DNA from: Jimgerdemannia flammicorona
Lineage: Eukaryota; Mucoromycota; Endogonomycetes; Endogonales; Endogonaceae
Direction: 5' to 3'
Assembly: GCA_003990745.1 (NCBI GenBank)
Contig: RBNI01001767.1
Span: 1 to 20,919, forward strand
DNA length: 20,919 nt
A model generated the notes under the pieces. It saw nothing but the letters and a program-made list of their open reading frames with translations. It had not been told where the DNA came from and ran no database searches. Positions within the stretch are counted from its first letter, which is position 1. Each line of letters opens with the position of its first letter. The translations under genes and the position numbers were made by a program. Shown one piece after another: positions 9,375-18,833 of this stretch.

Positions 9375-12300
9375 GAGTCAGATTCCTCAATGCATACGGA
9401 CTACCCCAGGACAAGTTCAATGTGCTCAGTCGATTGATTGGTCCTGCTCTCGACGTTCTTTTTATATGTGAAACGTGGCACATTCTACTGCATCCCTCTT
9501 CACTCATTCACATGTTCTCTCCTCTGGCGTTACACAGGATCATTGGCCACCAGAATGGTGGACTCGTGGTCCTTGTGTCAAACCATTTCGCCCCCCTTAT
9601 TTCTGGCTCCTCTGCTGACCCCTTCTATATCCGGCTCATATTCCAGGGCCTGGCTTTGATTGGGATTTACGTCCCCCCCTCTCTTCCTATTGGTGGCTTC
9701 CGTGATCTCATGTCTGATCCCTTTCGGTAAGGTACTTTTGATCAGCAACATCAATACATGCTTCGGTGCTTGCCTTGGTAATATCAACTCTGGTCCCCAT
9801 GATCAGATAGATGTCATTGATACCTCCTTGATGATGTGGTCATTGAATCACTTGACCCCGGTAGCTGGTTCTATACGCATTGATCACGTGTTTGCCACTG
9901 TATCCCTCTATGCGTCCCTCACCTGCTTTACCACTCCTGTCACTATCGATCATCCCTCTCTCTTTACTGTCTCCTTCCCCTTCTCCCCCTTGCTAGTCAC
10001 TATCTTGGCTGGCATCCAACACTACTCTGCAAGATATCTGGCCAATCTGGTCATTCAAGCTCACCTTCGGGAATCAGCAGATATCATTTGCGATACTGTT
10101 GTCAGGTCTATCTACTCTATCCAGGATCATGTGGCTGGCTTTCACTCTGTGGAAGATCGCCAGCAATTCATTGATTCTCTGGATACTCTTTTGACCTCCG
10201 GTCTACAGTTAGTTTGTGAGGACATTCTTGGCTCGTATGACTTGAGGGAAATTAGGGCCACGCTACTCCCCCGGCGGGACCTTCTTCACTATGCATCCTC
10301 GGTCTCTGATACTATCCATGGCTTTAAGCGTGCATACCGCTCCACTCCCCTCACTCCCCTCCAATCTCGATCCCCCACTGTCCCGATGTTTGATGACATA
10401 GTTGCTTATTTTACCATGATCTTTAGCCAACCGGATGTCTCTCTCTACCTCAATGACTCTGAGGATGTCTTCCCCCTTGGCGTAGGTGCTCTTGGACTAC
10501 AAGGTTGATTTGACCAGCCGGCAGTTTGGAGGGCTATCTGCAGCTACCCCCTCTCGAAGGTCTGTAGAGCCAATTCCCTGTATGTCCAGATCCTTCAGGT
10601 GATGGCAGGCAAGGGTGACACCCCCTGTAGCCTCTCTAAAGCTTTGTCCTTCTTCTTCCAGATGTGCGTGATCTGGGGGCTCACTCTCCACTACTGGAAC
10701 TCTGCCATTATCACCCCGATTCCCAAGAAGGAGGACTCGAGGATGATTGATGGATTTTGCCCTATTTCTCTGACTGAAATGTTTCATAGACTCTTCGAGC
10801 GGTGTTTGGAAGGATACATCAAGAGCCGAAGTGGTCTGACTGAAATGTCGCGCTGCTAAGGTGGCTTCCAAACCTACTTCTCATTTCTTTCCCATGTCTT
10901 GCTTTCGGACGAGACATGGGCCAAGGGATAGGGCAGCCACATCTTTCTTGACCTCTAGCAGGTATACGACTGAGTCTCCCTCAAGCTTATTCTTTCTTGT
11001 CTTGAGGTGCGAGGTACTGATGCAGCCCTTCTTAGCATTATCCGAAGCCTGTTCAATCACTGTTCTTATCAAGTGGTTGTTAATGGCCTCGTTACCCCTT
11101 CGGTCCCTACTGAGTGTGGCCTCTTCCAGGGCTCTCTCCTCTCCCCCTGGCTCTTTGATGTCTTTATCGATCCCCTCACCGCCTCCTTTGATGATCAGTT
11201 CAAGGAGTACGACTTTCCCCTTAGGCTCTTCTTTGTAGATGATATTGCCCTTACCCCCTGCACTACCATGGAGGGCCAAAGGATGATTGACTTTTATGAA
11301 GATTGGCTTCTGGCAAATGGTATGGAGCTCAATCCCAAGAAGTATGGTTATGTCGGCCCTGCTGACTGTACTATGTGGATTGGGGGCAAACCCTGCCCGT
11401 GACCCCCCTACTACGTGTACTTGGGCATGCCATATACCAACAAAGGGTTCGACTTTACCGAACTCGCATTGCCGAATGCAGCGAAGGTGGAATGAACTCT
11501 TGGGTTCTGCCGTGCTTGTGGTCCCCTCTGGTCACCAATGGTCAAGTTGGCCATCGTATGGATGTTCATTAGGTCTCAGCTGGAGTATGGCCTTCCCCTT
11601 TTATAAACTTCCTGTCTGGCTACTACTATGGGGCTTCAGGTGTTGAAGCATCCCAAGAAGGTCTTTGATGATGCTGTTGCTTGGACAGTTGGATTTTCCG
11701 GCTACCCCCTGCTTGGCAGCTCAATTCTTGGCCTCCCTTCCTTCCTTCGTCATATGTCTGACCTCTGCTGCATATTCCAAGCCCATCTGGATTGGTGTAG
11801 CAAGTCTGGCAACAACCACATCGGCTCCCTTAGTGAGTGCTTTATCACGCATTCCCCAGGTTCTATTATTTATAAGTTCCGGTATTGGACCTCTTGGCTT
11901 GACTTCCTCGACTGGTACTGGGACCTTCGTCCCCAGGTCTGCAAGACTTGCTCACTCTGCTCCTTCCTCCAGTCTTTCCTTCAGGATCAGCTGCTATAGG
12001 AATGGGCCTCCTCCTCCCAGGCTCTCATTTGGTATATCACTCCCAATGGCCGCTTGCGGTTGTGGGGTGCCGATTGTGTCCTCTCCTTCCCCCCCCCGGC
12101 TTGTGCGTTCTGCGCTTGCCTGGCACTATGGCTACTTTGGCCAATCCCACCTCTGCCCCTGCAGAGATAAGTTTCATCATGGACATCTCCTTAGGTGCAG
12201 TCTTCTTAATGATTCATATTCCGTGTTCTAAGGTTCTTCTGATCGAAATGAACAACTTGATTGGTTTACCAATGATAAATGGCAGGAGGAACTTCGCGCC

Positions 12301-12417
12301 TACCCTCTTCACACTCTCCATGAGACTGCCTACTATGCTATAGATGCCATGTGTAATTCTGGTGGCCATCTTGTGGTCGGGTTCTGCCTGACTGAGATTA
12401 CGAAGATGCTTGGGTGA
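9371..12417 (+). pseudogene. LINE ORF2, copy C
   Basis: This is the endonuclease-RT polyprotein homologous to ORF2 of copy B. CETW and DHPSL motifs remain, but the endonuclease GDIN motif reads SNIN, so a catalytic Asp is lost. A 2-nt deletion near 9726 shifts the frame within the endonuclease. The RT core shows FQGSLLSPWLFDVF and FVDDIAL. Nonsense codons include TGA 10506-10508 (shared with B), TAA 10857-10859, TAG 10929-10931, TAG 10956-10958 (the same codon is TAG in D), TGA 10971-10973, TGA 11400-11402, TGA 11493-11495 (shared with A and B), TAA 11604-11606 and TAG 11997-11999. One extra C near 12090 restores the frame that ends at TGA 12415-12417. It is non-functional. Confidence 0.87.
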
Positions 12418-12731
12418 TTGAGCGATCGCACATTTTCTTTATCCCCTTCCTTCTTCTCATTTGCCCCAGTTGGTTCCCTTGTTGTTAAGAGTGCATTGAG
12501 TTATTCATCTCATGTCAGTCATTTGGGGTTTGGTTGTCAATACGGTTCATGTAGTTGGCGCCGGGTGAATGTGTATTTTATTTTAGCCTTCCCTTCTTGC
12601 TTTTGCATTTATTATCTTTATAGCTATGACAAAATGGTTTTATCCAGCCCGTCCACAGGGTGGTCACCTCTCTGGTCTTTGTTTTATACTTCTTAGCTAG
12701 TTATTTACTTTGCTGGCCTTGTTTTGCTTTT

Positions 12732-12805
12732 TGCATTCTTGTCAGGCTAAGCCATCCTTGTCTCCTGACAAGCTGGACTGCTTTTCTTGGACTGCTTTTT
12801 CTTTT
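12732..12805 (+). repeat. 74-bp insertion unique to copy C, with inverted and direct repeats
   Basis: Copies A, B and D run from a GCTTTT stretch directly into CTCATCTTAGG. Copy C has 74 extra bases here. They contain CTTGTCAGG (12738-12746) and its exact reverse complement CCTGACAAG (12764-12772), which could form a 9-bp stem with a 17-nt loop. The direct repeat TGGACTGCTTTT occurs twice next to it. The origin is unknown; it could be a small mobile sequence or a replication-slippage product. Confidence 0.75.
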
Positions 12806-12863
12806 CTCATCTTAGGAGTCTTTGTCTTTTGTTGCTCTGATGTACCTCATCTTCTCTACAATG

Positions 12864-12869
12864 AATAAA
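12864..12869 (+). terminator. AATAAA signal, copy C
   Basis: Polyadenylation hexamer 13 nt before the telomere-like run, as in the other copies. Confidence 0.7.
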
Positions 12870-12882
12870 CTCTATCTTGAAG

Positions 12883-12896
12883 CCTAGCCCTAACCC
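12883..12896 (+). repeat. Telomere-like junction C/D
   Basis: CCTAGCCCTAACCC is two and a third C-strand telomere repeats with one A-to-G change. It is followed at once by TCTCACATGAT, the start of copy D. Confidence 0.8.
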
Positions 12897-13105
12897 TCTC
12901 ACATGATTACCCCTTTTGGCTAGACTCGGCTTTACGGCCGGAAGCTATTCCAAATTAAGGAAGAGTCACTTTGATTAGCTAAGCCTCCCATCAGGTATAA
13001 ATATCCCCCTTCCCCATTATTTTTTTATTGCACAAACAAAGGTCATGTGACCAGCATTTCACAATTTCACAAACATAAACAAACACACCACCGCCTATTT
13101 TGGCG
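12897..13105 (+). promoter_or_regulatory. 5' segment and promoter of copy D
   Basis: TATAAATA at 12996-13003 lies about 103 bp before the ORF1 ATG, with the same downstream block as in copies B and C. The leader carries GGTCATGTGACC, with inverted 5-bp arms. Confidence 0.7.
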
Positions 13106-14605
13106 ATGTCGGCCACCTTCTCTGTTATCAGTTATGAAGGCAATGCTACCTGTCTCTTCGCGTGCTTCAGTGCTTCTCTCCACTACGCTGAATGTCGCAG
13201 CATCGGTCTTCTCTCCCTTGGCTTTGGCAAGGGCAGCCTTACAGCAATATGCAGGTCATGTGAGGATACATGACCGATATTGGCATATTTATCTTCCCTA
13301 TGCAATGCGGAAGATGATGAGGAGATTGTAATCTCTTCCAATTCGGACCATGATGCCCAGCACCCACCCTACTCTCCCATACCTCTGCCCCTCAATCAGA
13401 ATAAGTGTGGTCACCCGAACACTAGTTTGGGTATGACCCCAACTGCCGGCTGTACGGGCCCCTCTGCCAACCCCGATTTGGTCTCTGAGATGGCCATGAT
13501 GAGAAAGTAGATCTTAGATCTGCTGACTCAAGTGGCCGATTTGACCAAAATCAATGCCCAGCTGATGGCGCAGCTTGCTGCTCATTCAGCGCCCACCACC
13601 CTCTTATCATCTGGTATTCCTTCGGGAAGTACTCCCACCACCCCTTCCACATCCACCCCTCCCAAGTCCTCGACCCCTCCTCCTATTGGTCCTGCTACCA
13701 ATATGCGGTCAAAGGTCCAGAAATGAGTGGGCAAGTGGGCCACTAAAGCTGCTGCATCACAGTCTAGTGTGCTGCCCAAGGAGGTGACTCCCACAGTTGC
13801 GCCCCTGGTTGCTAAAGCCGTGATCCCTAAAAAGAGCAGAGCCAAGGCTCCCAGACCTGTGCCCCAGGCTTCGCCTGTAGGACCCAGTGCCGCCGGTCCA
13901 TCTTCATCCCCTGCTTCAGCCCCCACCCTCCCCAAATCGTATGCAACCACTGCTACGAAGGTTTCTATCAAAGATAGGACCCAGGCCTACCCTGAGCTGG
14001 AGAGAGCTGCTGCTGCTGCTGCTCTCTTGCATATGACCTGCAAGCTGACCTCTCATTTATCACCGACTGAGAAGGGCACTCGGCTGTAGTGCATTTACAT
14101 CAACAGGTTTGCCCATCTTAAGATCAGGCAGATCTGGAAGAACTTGTATGACATCTATGTAATGTTGTCAAAGGTTCTCAACATGTCATATATCTCGGCA
14201 TCGACCATCGAATTCCTTCTCTGCCCTGATTATATCATGGTGTTTCAAAAGAAGATAAAAGTACTCAGGTTCTCAGTGCTTATGGCCTGAGACCCCGTGC
14301 TCCCATGCAACAAGAATGCCACAGAGATCATGAAGGCATGGGTACTCCAATCCTTCCATACCTGGGTTCAGCAGTTGGCTGGTGATGCCACTGCAAAGAG
14401 ACCTGAGGTGCAGACCTTCTATAGAGCATGGGCTGCAGAACTTGGCCTCACTCTCCCCTCCTTCGTCTCCCCATCAGTCAGCCTTGCTTCGAAGGCAGGT
14501 GGTACTGTGGCTGTGACTAGTGAGATGGCGATTGATTTGGAAGCCAAGGCTTCCTCTTCAGATGCTTTCCATGCTGTTGGTACTAACATGCCTGACCCAC
14601 AATGA
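13106..14605 (+). pseudogene. LINE ORF1 (gag-like), copy D
   Basis: This is the best copy for the length of ORF1: 499 codons in one frame from ATG 13106 to TGA 14603-14605, with no indel needed. Domains by codon are an N-terminal Cys motif (the first Cys is Tyr here), a probable coiled-coil at about 124-161, a Pro/Ser/Thr/Ala linker at about 162-284, and a conserved domain from about 285 containing FAHLK, LYD and EFLL-type segments. In-frame nonsense codons are TGA 13271, TAG 13508, TGA 13724, TAG 14087 and TGA 14288. The C-terminal domain is not recognised. By position it is the RNA-binding or structural partner of ORF2. Confidence 0.83.
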
Positions 14606-17600
14606 GAGTTGGGTTCCTTAATGCACACGGACTACCCCAGGACAAGTTTGATATGCTCAGTTGATAGATTGGTCCTGCCCTTGACATTCTTTTCATATGT
14701 GAAACGTGGTACATCCTGCTGTGTCCTCTCCGCTCATTCACATGTCCTCTCCTCTAGCATCACACAGGATTGTGGGCTACCAAAATAGTATGATCATGGT
14801 CCTTATATCAAATCATTTCACTCTTCTCATTTTCAGGTCCTCCACCAACCCCTTCCATATCCAGCTCACATTCTAGGGTCTGGCATTGGTCAGGGTTTAT
14901 ACCCCCCCCTCTCTTCCTATTAGTGGCTTCCATGATCTTGTGTCTGGTCCCTTTCTGGGTAAGGTGCTTTTAACCAGTGACATCAATACCCGCTTCGGTT
15001 CCTGCTTTGGTGATACCATCTCTAGTCCTTGTGATCGGATGAATGTCATCGACACTTCTCTAATAATATGGCCATTGCAGCACCTGACCCCGGTGGCTGG
15101 CTCCACGTGCATTGATCATGCATTTGCCACTACATCCCTCCATGCGTCTCTTATCTGCTCCACTCCTCCTGTCACTACCGACCACCCCTCTCTCCTCACT
15201 GTTTTCTTCCCCTTCTCCCACTTGCTGGTTACTGCCTTAGCTGGCATCCGATGCTACTCTGTGAGATATCTGACCAATCTGGTCATTCAAGCACACCTTC
15301 AGGAATCAGCAGATATTGTTTGCGATACTGTTGTCAGATCTATCTACTCTATCTGGGACCATATAGCTGGCTTTCACTCTGTGGAAGATCGCCAGCAGTT
15401 CGTGGATTCTCTGGACACCCTTTTGATCTCTGGTCTACAGTCAGTTTGTAAGAACATTCTTGGCTCATATGATACAAGAGAGATCAGGGCAGCACTGCTC
15501 CCCTGGTGAGACCTTCTTCGTAGTGCATCTTTGGTCTCTGATGCTATTCATGGTTTTAAGCAAACATACCACTCCACCCCCCGTGCCCCCCTCCAATCTT
15601 GCTCCCCTGCTGTCCTGGTATTCGACGATGTGGTTGCTTATTTCTCCACTATCTTTGACCAGCCGGACATTTCTCTTTGCCTTGATGACTCTGAGGACGT
15701 CTTCCCCCTTGGCATGGGTGCTCTTGGGCTGCAAGGTTGGTTTGACCAGCTGGCAGTTTGGAGGGCTATCCGTAGCTACCCTCTTTCAAAGGCCTGTGGG
15801 GCCAATTCCCTGCATGTCTAGATCCTTCGGGTGATGACAGATGAGGTTGATGCCCCCTGTAGCCTCTCCAAAGCCTTATCCTTCTTCTTCCAGATGTGTG
15901 TAGTCTGGGGGCTCACTCCCCGCTGCTGGAATTCTACCATTATCACCCCAATTCCTAAGAAGGAGGATTCCCGGACGATTGATAGATTTTGCCCTATCGC
16001 TCTGACTGAAATATTTCATAGACTTTTCGAGCAGTGTTTAGAAGGTTACATCAAGAGCCGAAGTAGCCTGATAGAAATGTTGTGCTGCCAAGGTAGCTTC
16101 TGAACCCGCTTCTCATCCCTTTCCTATGTCTTGCTTTCGCATGAGACATGGGTCAAGGGATGGGGCCACTGTGTCTTTCTTGATCTCTAGCAGGCATATG
16201 ATCGAGTCTCCCTCAAGCTTATTCTTTCCCACCTTGAGGTGCGAGGTGCTAATGCAGCCCTCCTTAGCATTATTTGAAGCCTGTTCAATCACTGTTCTTA
16301 TTAGGTAGTTGTTAATGGCCTCATCACCCCTTCGGTCCCCACTGAGTGTGGCCTTTTTCAAGGCTCTCTCCTCTCCCCCTGGCTTTTTGATGTCTTTATC
16401 GACCCTCTCACTGCCTCTTTTGATAAACAGTTTAAGGAGTACAACTTTCCCCTCAGGCTCTTCTTCGTGGACGACATCACCCTTACCCCCCCGCACTGCC
16501 ACAGAGGGCCAAAGAATGATTGACTTTTGTGAAGATTGGCTTCTGGTGAATGGCATGGAGCTCAATCCCAAGAAGTATAGTTATGTTGGCCCTGCCGACT
16601 GTACTGTACAGATTGGGAGAGAGCCCTGCCCGCAACCCCCCTCTTACGTATACCTGGACATGCCATACACCAACAAAGGGGTTGACTTTGTTGACCTTGT
16701 GTTGCAGAATGCGGCAAAGGTGGAACAGACTCTTGGGTTCTACCATGTTTGTGGTCCCCTCTGGTCACCAATGGTCAAGTTGGTCATTATATGCACTTTT
16801 ATCAGACCTCAGCTGGAGTATGGCCTTCCCCTTCTATAAGCTTCCTGTCTGGCTACTACCATAGGGCTTCAGATATTGAAGCATCCTGAGTAGGTCTTTG
16901 ATGATGCTGTTGCTTGGGTGGTCAGATTTTCTGGCCGTCCCTTACTTGGCAGTTTGATTCTTGGCCTCTCTTCCTTCCTTTGTCATATGTCGGACCTCTG
17001 CTACATATTCCAAGCCCATCTGAATTGGTGTAGCAAGTCTGGCAACAACATCATCGGCTCCCTTAGTGAGCATTTTGTCACGCATCCCCTGGGTTCTATT
17101 ATTGACAAGTTCCGGCATTGGACCTCTTGGCTAGACTTCCTCAACTGATACTGGGACCTTTGTCCACTGGTCCGCAAGGCACGCTCGCTCCACTCCTTTC
17201 TCCAGTCATTCCTCTGGGACCAGCTGCTGCAGGAAAGGCTTCCTCCTCTCAGGTGCTCGTTCGATATATTACCCCCAAAGGCCACTTGCAGTCATGGGGC
17301 GCTGACCATGTCCTCTCCTTCCTCTCCCAGCTTGTGCATTCTGCACTCACCTGGCATTATGACTATTTTGGCCAACCCCACCCCTGCTCCTGTGGAGATC
17401 AGTTTTATTGTGGCCATCTTCTCTAGTGCAGTCTTCTCGATGGCTCTTACTCTGTGTTCTGAGATTCTTCCAATCATGATAAACAACTCGATTGGTTTAC
17501 CAATGACGAATGGCAGGAGGAGCTTTACACCTACCCTCTTCATGCTCTTTACGAGACTGCATATTATGCTATAGATGCTATGTGTAATTCTGGTGGCCAT

Positions 17601-17648
17601 CTTGCGGTCGGGTTTTGCCTGACCGAGATTATGAAGATGCATGGGTGA
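14602..17648 (+). pseudogene. LINE ORF2, copy D
   Basis: This is the endonuclease-RT polyprotein. Its ATG (14602) overlaps the ORF1 TGA. Early stops TGA 14662 and TAG 14665 are followed by a 1-nt deletion near 14725 and TAG 14874-14876, so the endonuclease is badly broken. DINT and TDHPSL are still visible, with Ser replacing Gly in GDIN. The RT shows FVDDITL, NPKKY and VYLDMPYTNKG segments. One extra C near 16490 and a 1-nt deletion near 17235 change frame. Other stops are TGA 15507-15509, a TGA near 16103 shared with copy A, and TAA 16837-16839. This copy alone reads Cys-free GAACAG where A, B and C read GAATGA. The C-terminal Cys/His cluster lies near 17380-17430. The stop is TGA 17646-17648. 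Confidence 0.86.
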
Positions 17649-18039
17649 TCGAGCGATCACATATTTTCTTTATTCCTTTCTTTCCTCTCATTGGTCCAGT
17701 TGGTTCCCCGTTGTTGAGAGTACATTGAATTATTCATTTCATATCAGCCGTTTGGTGTTTAGTAGTCAATTCGGTTTGTGTAGTTAGTGCCAGGCGAGCA
17801 TGTATTATATCTTAGCCTTTCTCTTCTTTGCTTTTCACATTTATTATCTTTACATCTATGACAAAATGGTTTTATCCAGCCCGTCTATAGGGTGGTCACC
17901 TCTCTGGTCTTTGTCTTATACTTCTTAGCTAGTTGTTTATTTTGCTGGCCTTGTTTTACTTTTTTCATCTTAGGAGTCTTGTCTTTTGTTACTCTGATGT
18001 ACCCTTTCTTCTCTATAATGAATAAATTCTTACTTGAAG
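17649..18039 (+). other. 3' UTR of copy D
   Basis: This is the same T-rich 3' UTR as in the other copies, with no coding capacity seen. It ends in the AATAAA signal and the best preserved telomere-like run. Confidence 0.75.
18021..18026 (+). terminator. AATAAA signal, copy D
   Basis: Polyadenylation hexamer 13 nt before CCTAACCCTAACCC, matching the spacing in copies A, B and C. Confidence 0.7.
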
Positions 18040-18053
18040 CCTAACCCTAACCC
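18040..18053 (+). repeat. Telomere-repeat terminus of the array
   Basis: CCTAACCCTAACCC is an exact stretch of the C-strand of (TTAGGG)n. It ends the last LINE copy and sits exactly on the switch to A+T-rich DNA. No poly(A) is present between the 3' UTR and this run. Confidence 0.88.
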
Positions 18054-18257
18054 TTTACTAGTTCTATAATATAAAAGTAATCTTCTATAATACTTGCTAA
18101 TTATTTATAGTATTATAATCTTAAATTTAATATATAGATTTATATATCTTATTAAGCTATACTCTTCTAGAAAATTACTTATATAGAATATAAATAGTAT
18201 AATTCTTATATTCAAAGATTGAAATTAATCTCTTAGCTATATTTATATTTATAATAA
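18054..18257. other. A+T-rich spacer
   Basis: Strongly A+T-rich DNA begins abruptly after the telomere-like run. No gene, LINE sequence or CpG is seen. Confidence 0.7.
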
Positions 18258-18267
18258 AGACTATAAT

Positions 18268-18722
18268 ATGTATACTTTGGATAAGATACATTATAGTCAA
18301 AAAGAATATACTATTAAGTCCTTTGTCTTATCTAGAGAGACAAACTAAAAGAAAAAGAAGTGGTTTGCCAAAAAGATCAAGGATAAGGCTAATAACTTGG
18401 TTATTCTCAATAAGCCAATCTACAACTATCTCTTCAAAGAGGTACTATTATATAAGCTGATCACTCCTTCCATATTAGTTGACTGTCTGCATCTCAATAA
18501 CTCTCTCACTTATATTGCTATTTGTGAACTGGAGACCAAGGATCTGATCTGTATGATTATATTATATAGCTCTCAGATGATCTACACTCATATCACTGGC
18601 TATATTGAGGCTACCACTACTAATGATCTAACAAAAAGGCCAACAAGGCTCTCAAGGCTTCTATATTCAAGAAGAGCAAGGTTGCTATTACTGAGGAGAA
18701 TAATATAGCTGAGGAGAAATAA
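18268..18722 (+). pseudogene. rps25: Ribosomal protein eS25 (RPS25) pseudogene
   Basis: eS25 is a small-subunit ribosomal protein with a Lys-rich N-terminus and a winged-helix body. The reading from 18349 gives KKKKWFAKKIKDKANN, then YKLITPSILVD, SLTYIAICELETKDLI and QMIYTHITG, matching the order of the family's KKKWSKGKVKDKA, YKLITPSVLVDRL, GSLAR.AL.ELE.KGLI and IYTRATG segments. Differences are mostly those of C-to-T or G-to-A changes: Arg to Cys or His, Gly to Asp or Asn, Ala to Thr, Val to Met or Ile. Breaks are TAA 18346-18348 (probably from CAA) and a frameshift near 18630, after which a Lys/Glu-rich tail runs in another frame to TAA 18720-18722. The ATG at 18268 is in frame, but the true N-terminus is uncertain. 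It is not functional. Confidence 0.82.
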
Positions 18723-18796
18723 ATGTATAACTCACTGTATTTTTTTCTTTTTCTTTTTATAATATAGTCTATATAATAAAAGGTTGATGAATTCTC

Positions 18797-18821
18797 AAAA
18801 AAAAAAAAAAAAAAAAAAAAA
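18797..18821 (+). repeat. A25 tract (probable retrocopy poly(A) tail)
   Basis: Twenty-five A residues begin 16 nt after AATAAA, in the same orientation as the eS25 pseudogene. Confidence 0.6.
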
Positions 18822-18833
18822 TTGAGACTATAA

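Larger units (their letters stand above)
12418..12882 (+). other. 3' UTR of copy C, with insertion
   Basis: This is the 3' UTR shared by all copies, enlarged by the insertion at 12732-12805. Confidence 0.75.
7661..12896 (+). mobile_element. LINE copy C, full-length
   Basis: This second complete unit has the same architecture as copy B. It is about 90 bp longer, mostly from a 74-bp insertion in the 3' UTR. ORF1 has one 1-nt deletion. ORF2 has a 2-nt deletion near 9726 and a 1-nt gain in a C run near 12090, besides nonsense codons. It is degenerate. Confidence 0.92.
122..18053 (+). repeat. Head-to-tail tandem array of four LINE copies
   Basis: The same ordered set of landmarks (TATA segment, ORF1, ATGA overlap, endonuclease, RT, Cys/His cluster, 3' UTR, AATAAA, CCTAACC run) recurs with a period of about 5.15-5.24 kb. 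Copy ends are at about 2515, 7660, 12896 and 18053. All copies lie on the + strand, with no unrelated DNA between them beyond a few bases next to the telomere-like run. Copies differ mostly by transitions plus rare short indels. Copy C is longer mainly because of a 74-bp insertion in its 3' UTR. Confidence 0.93.
12897..18053 (+). mobile_element. LINE copy D, full-length, last in the array
   Basis: This third complete unit forms the right boundary of the array. Its 3' end gives the clearest view of the element terminus, because what follows is unrelated A+T-rich DNA rather than another copy. ORF1 keeps one frame throughout. ORF2 has three single-base indels and several nonsense codons. Confidence 0.92.
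18258..18833 (+). mobile_element. Probable processed retrocopy of an eS25 mRNA
   Basis: The eS25 pseudogene is followed by a short 3' UTR, AATAAA at 18775-18780 and a run of 25 A at 18797-18821, as expected of a reverse-transcribed polyadenylated mRNA. No intron is evident. The 9-mer AGACTATAA occurs at 18258-18266, just before the possible start, and again at 18825-18833, three bases after the A run. It could be a target-site duplication. In such A+T-rich DNA a chance match cannot be excluded. Confidence 0.55.

Noticed and set aside
12738..12772. CRISPR-like repeat
   Set aside because: Single inverted repeat without regularly spaced direct repeats, in eukaryotic LINE DNA.
18040..18053. Template region of a telomerase RNA gene
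   Set aside because: CCTAACCCTAACCC would suit a template, but equivalent runs end all four LINE copies at a fixed distance from AATAAA, so it is the element terminus.
122..18053. LTR retrotransposon or endogenous retrovirus array
   Set aside because: No protease, integrase or LTRs are seen. The endonuclease is APE-type and the ORF order is that of a non-LTR element.
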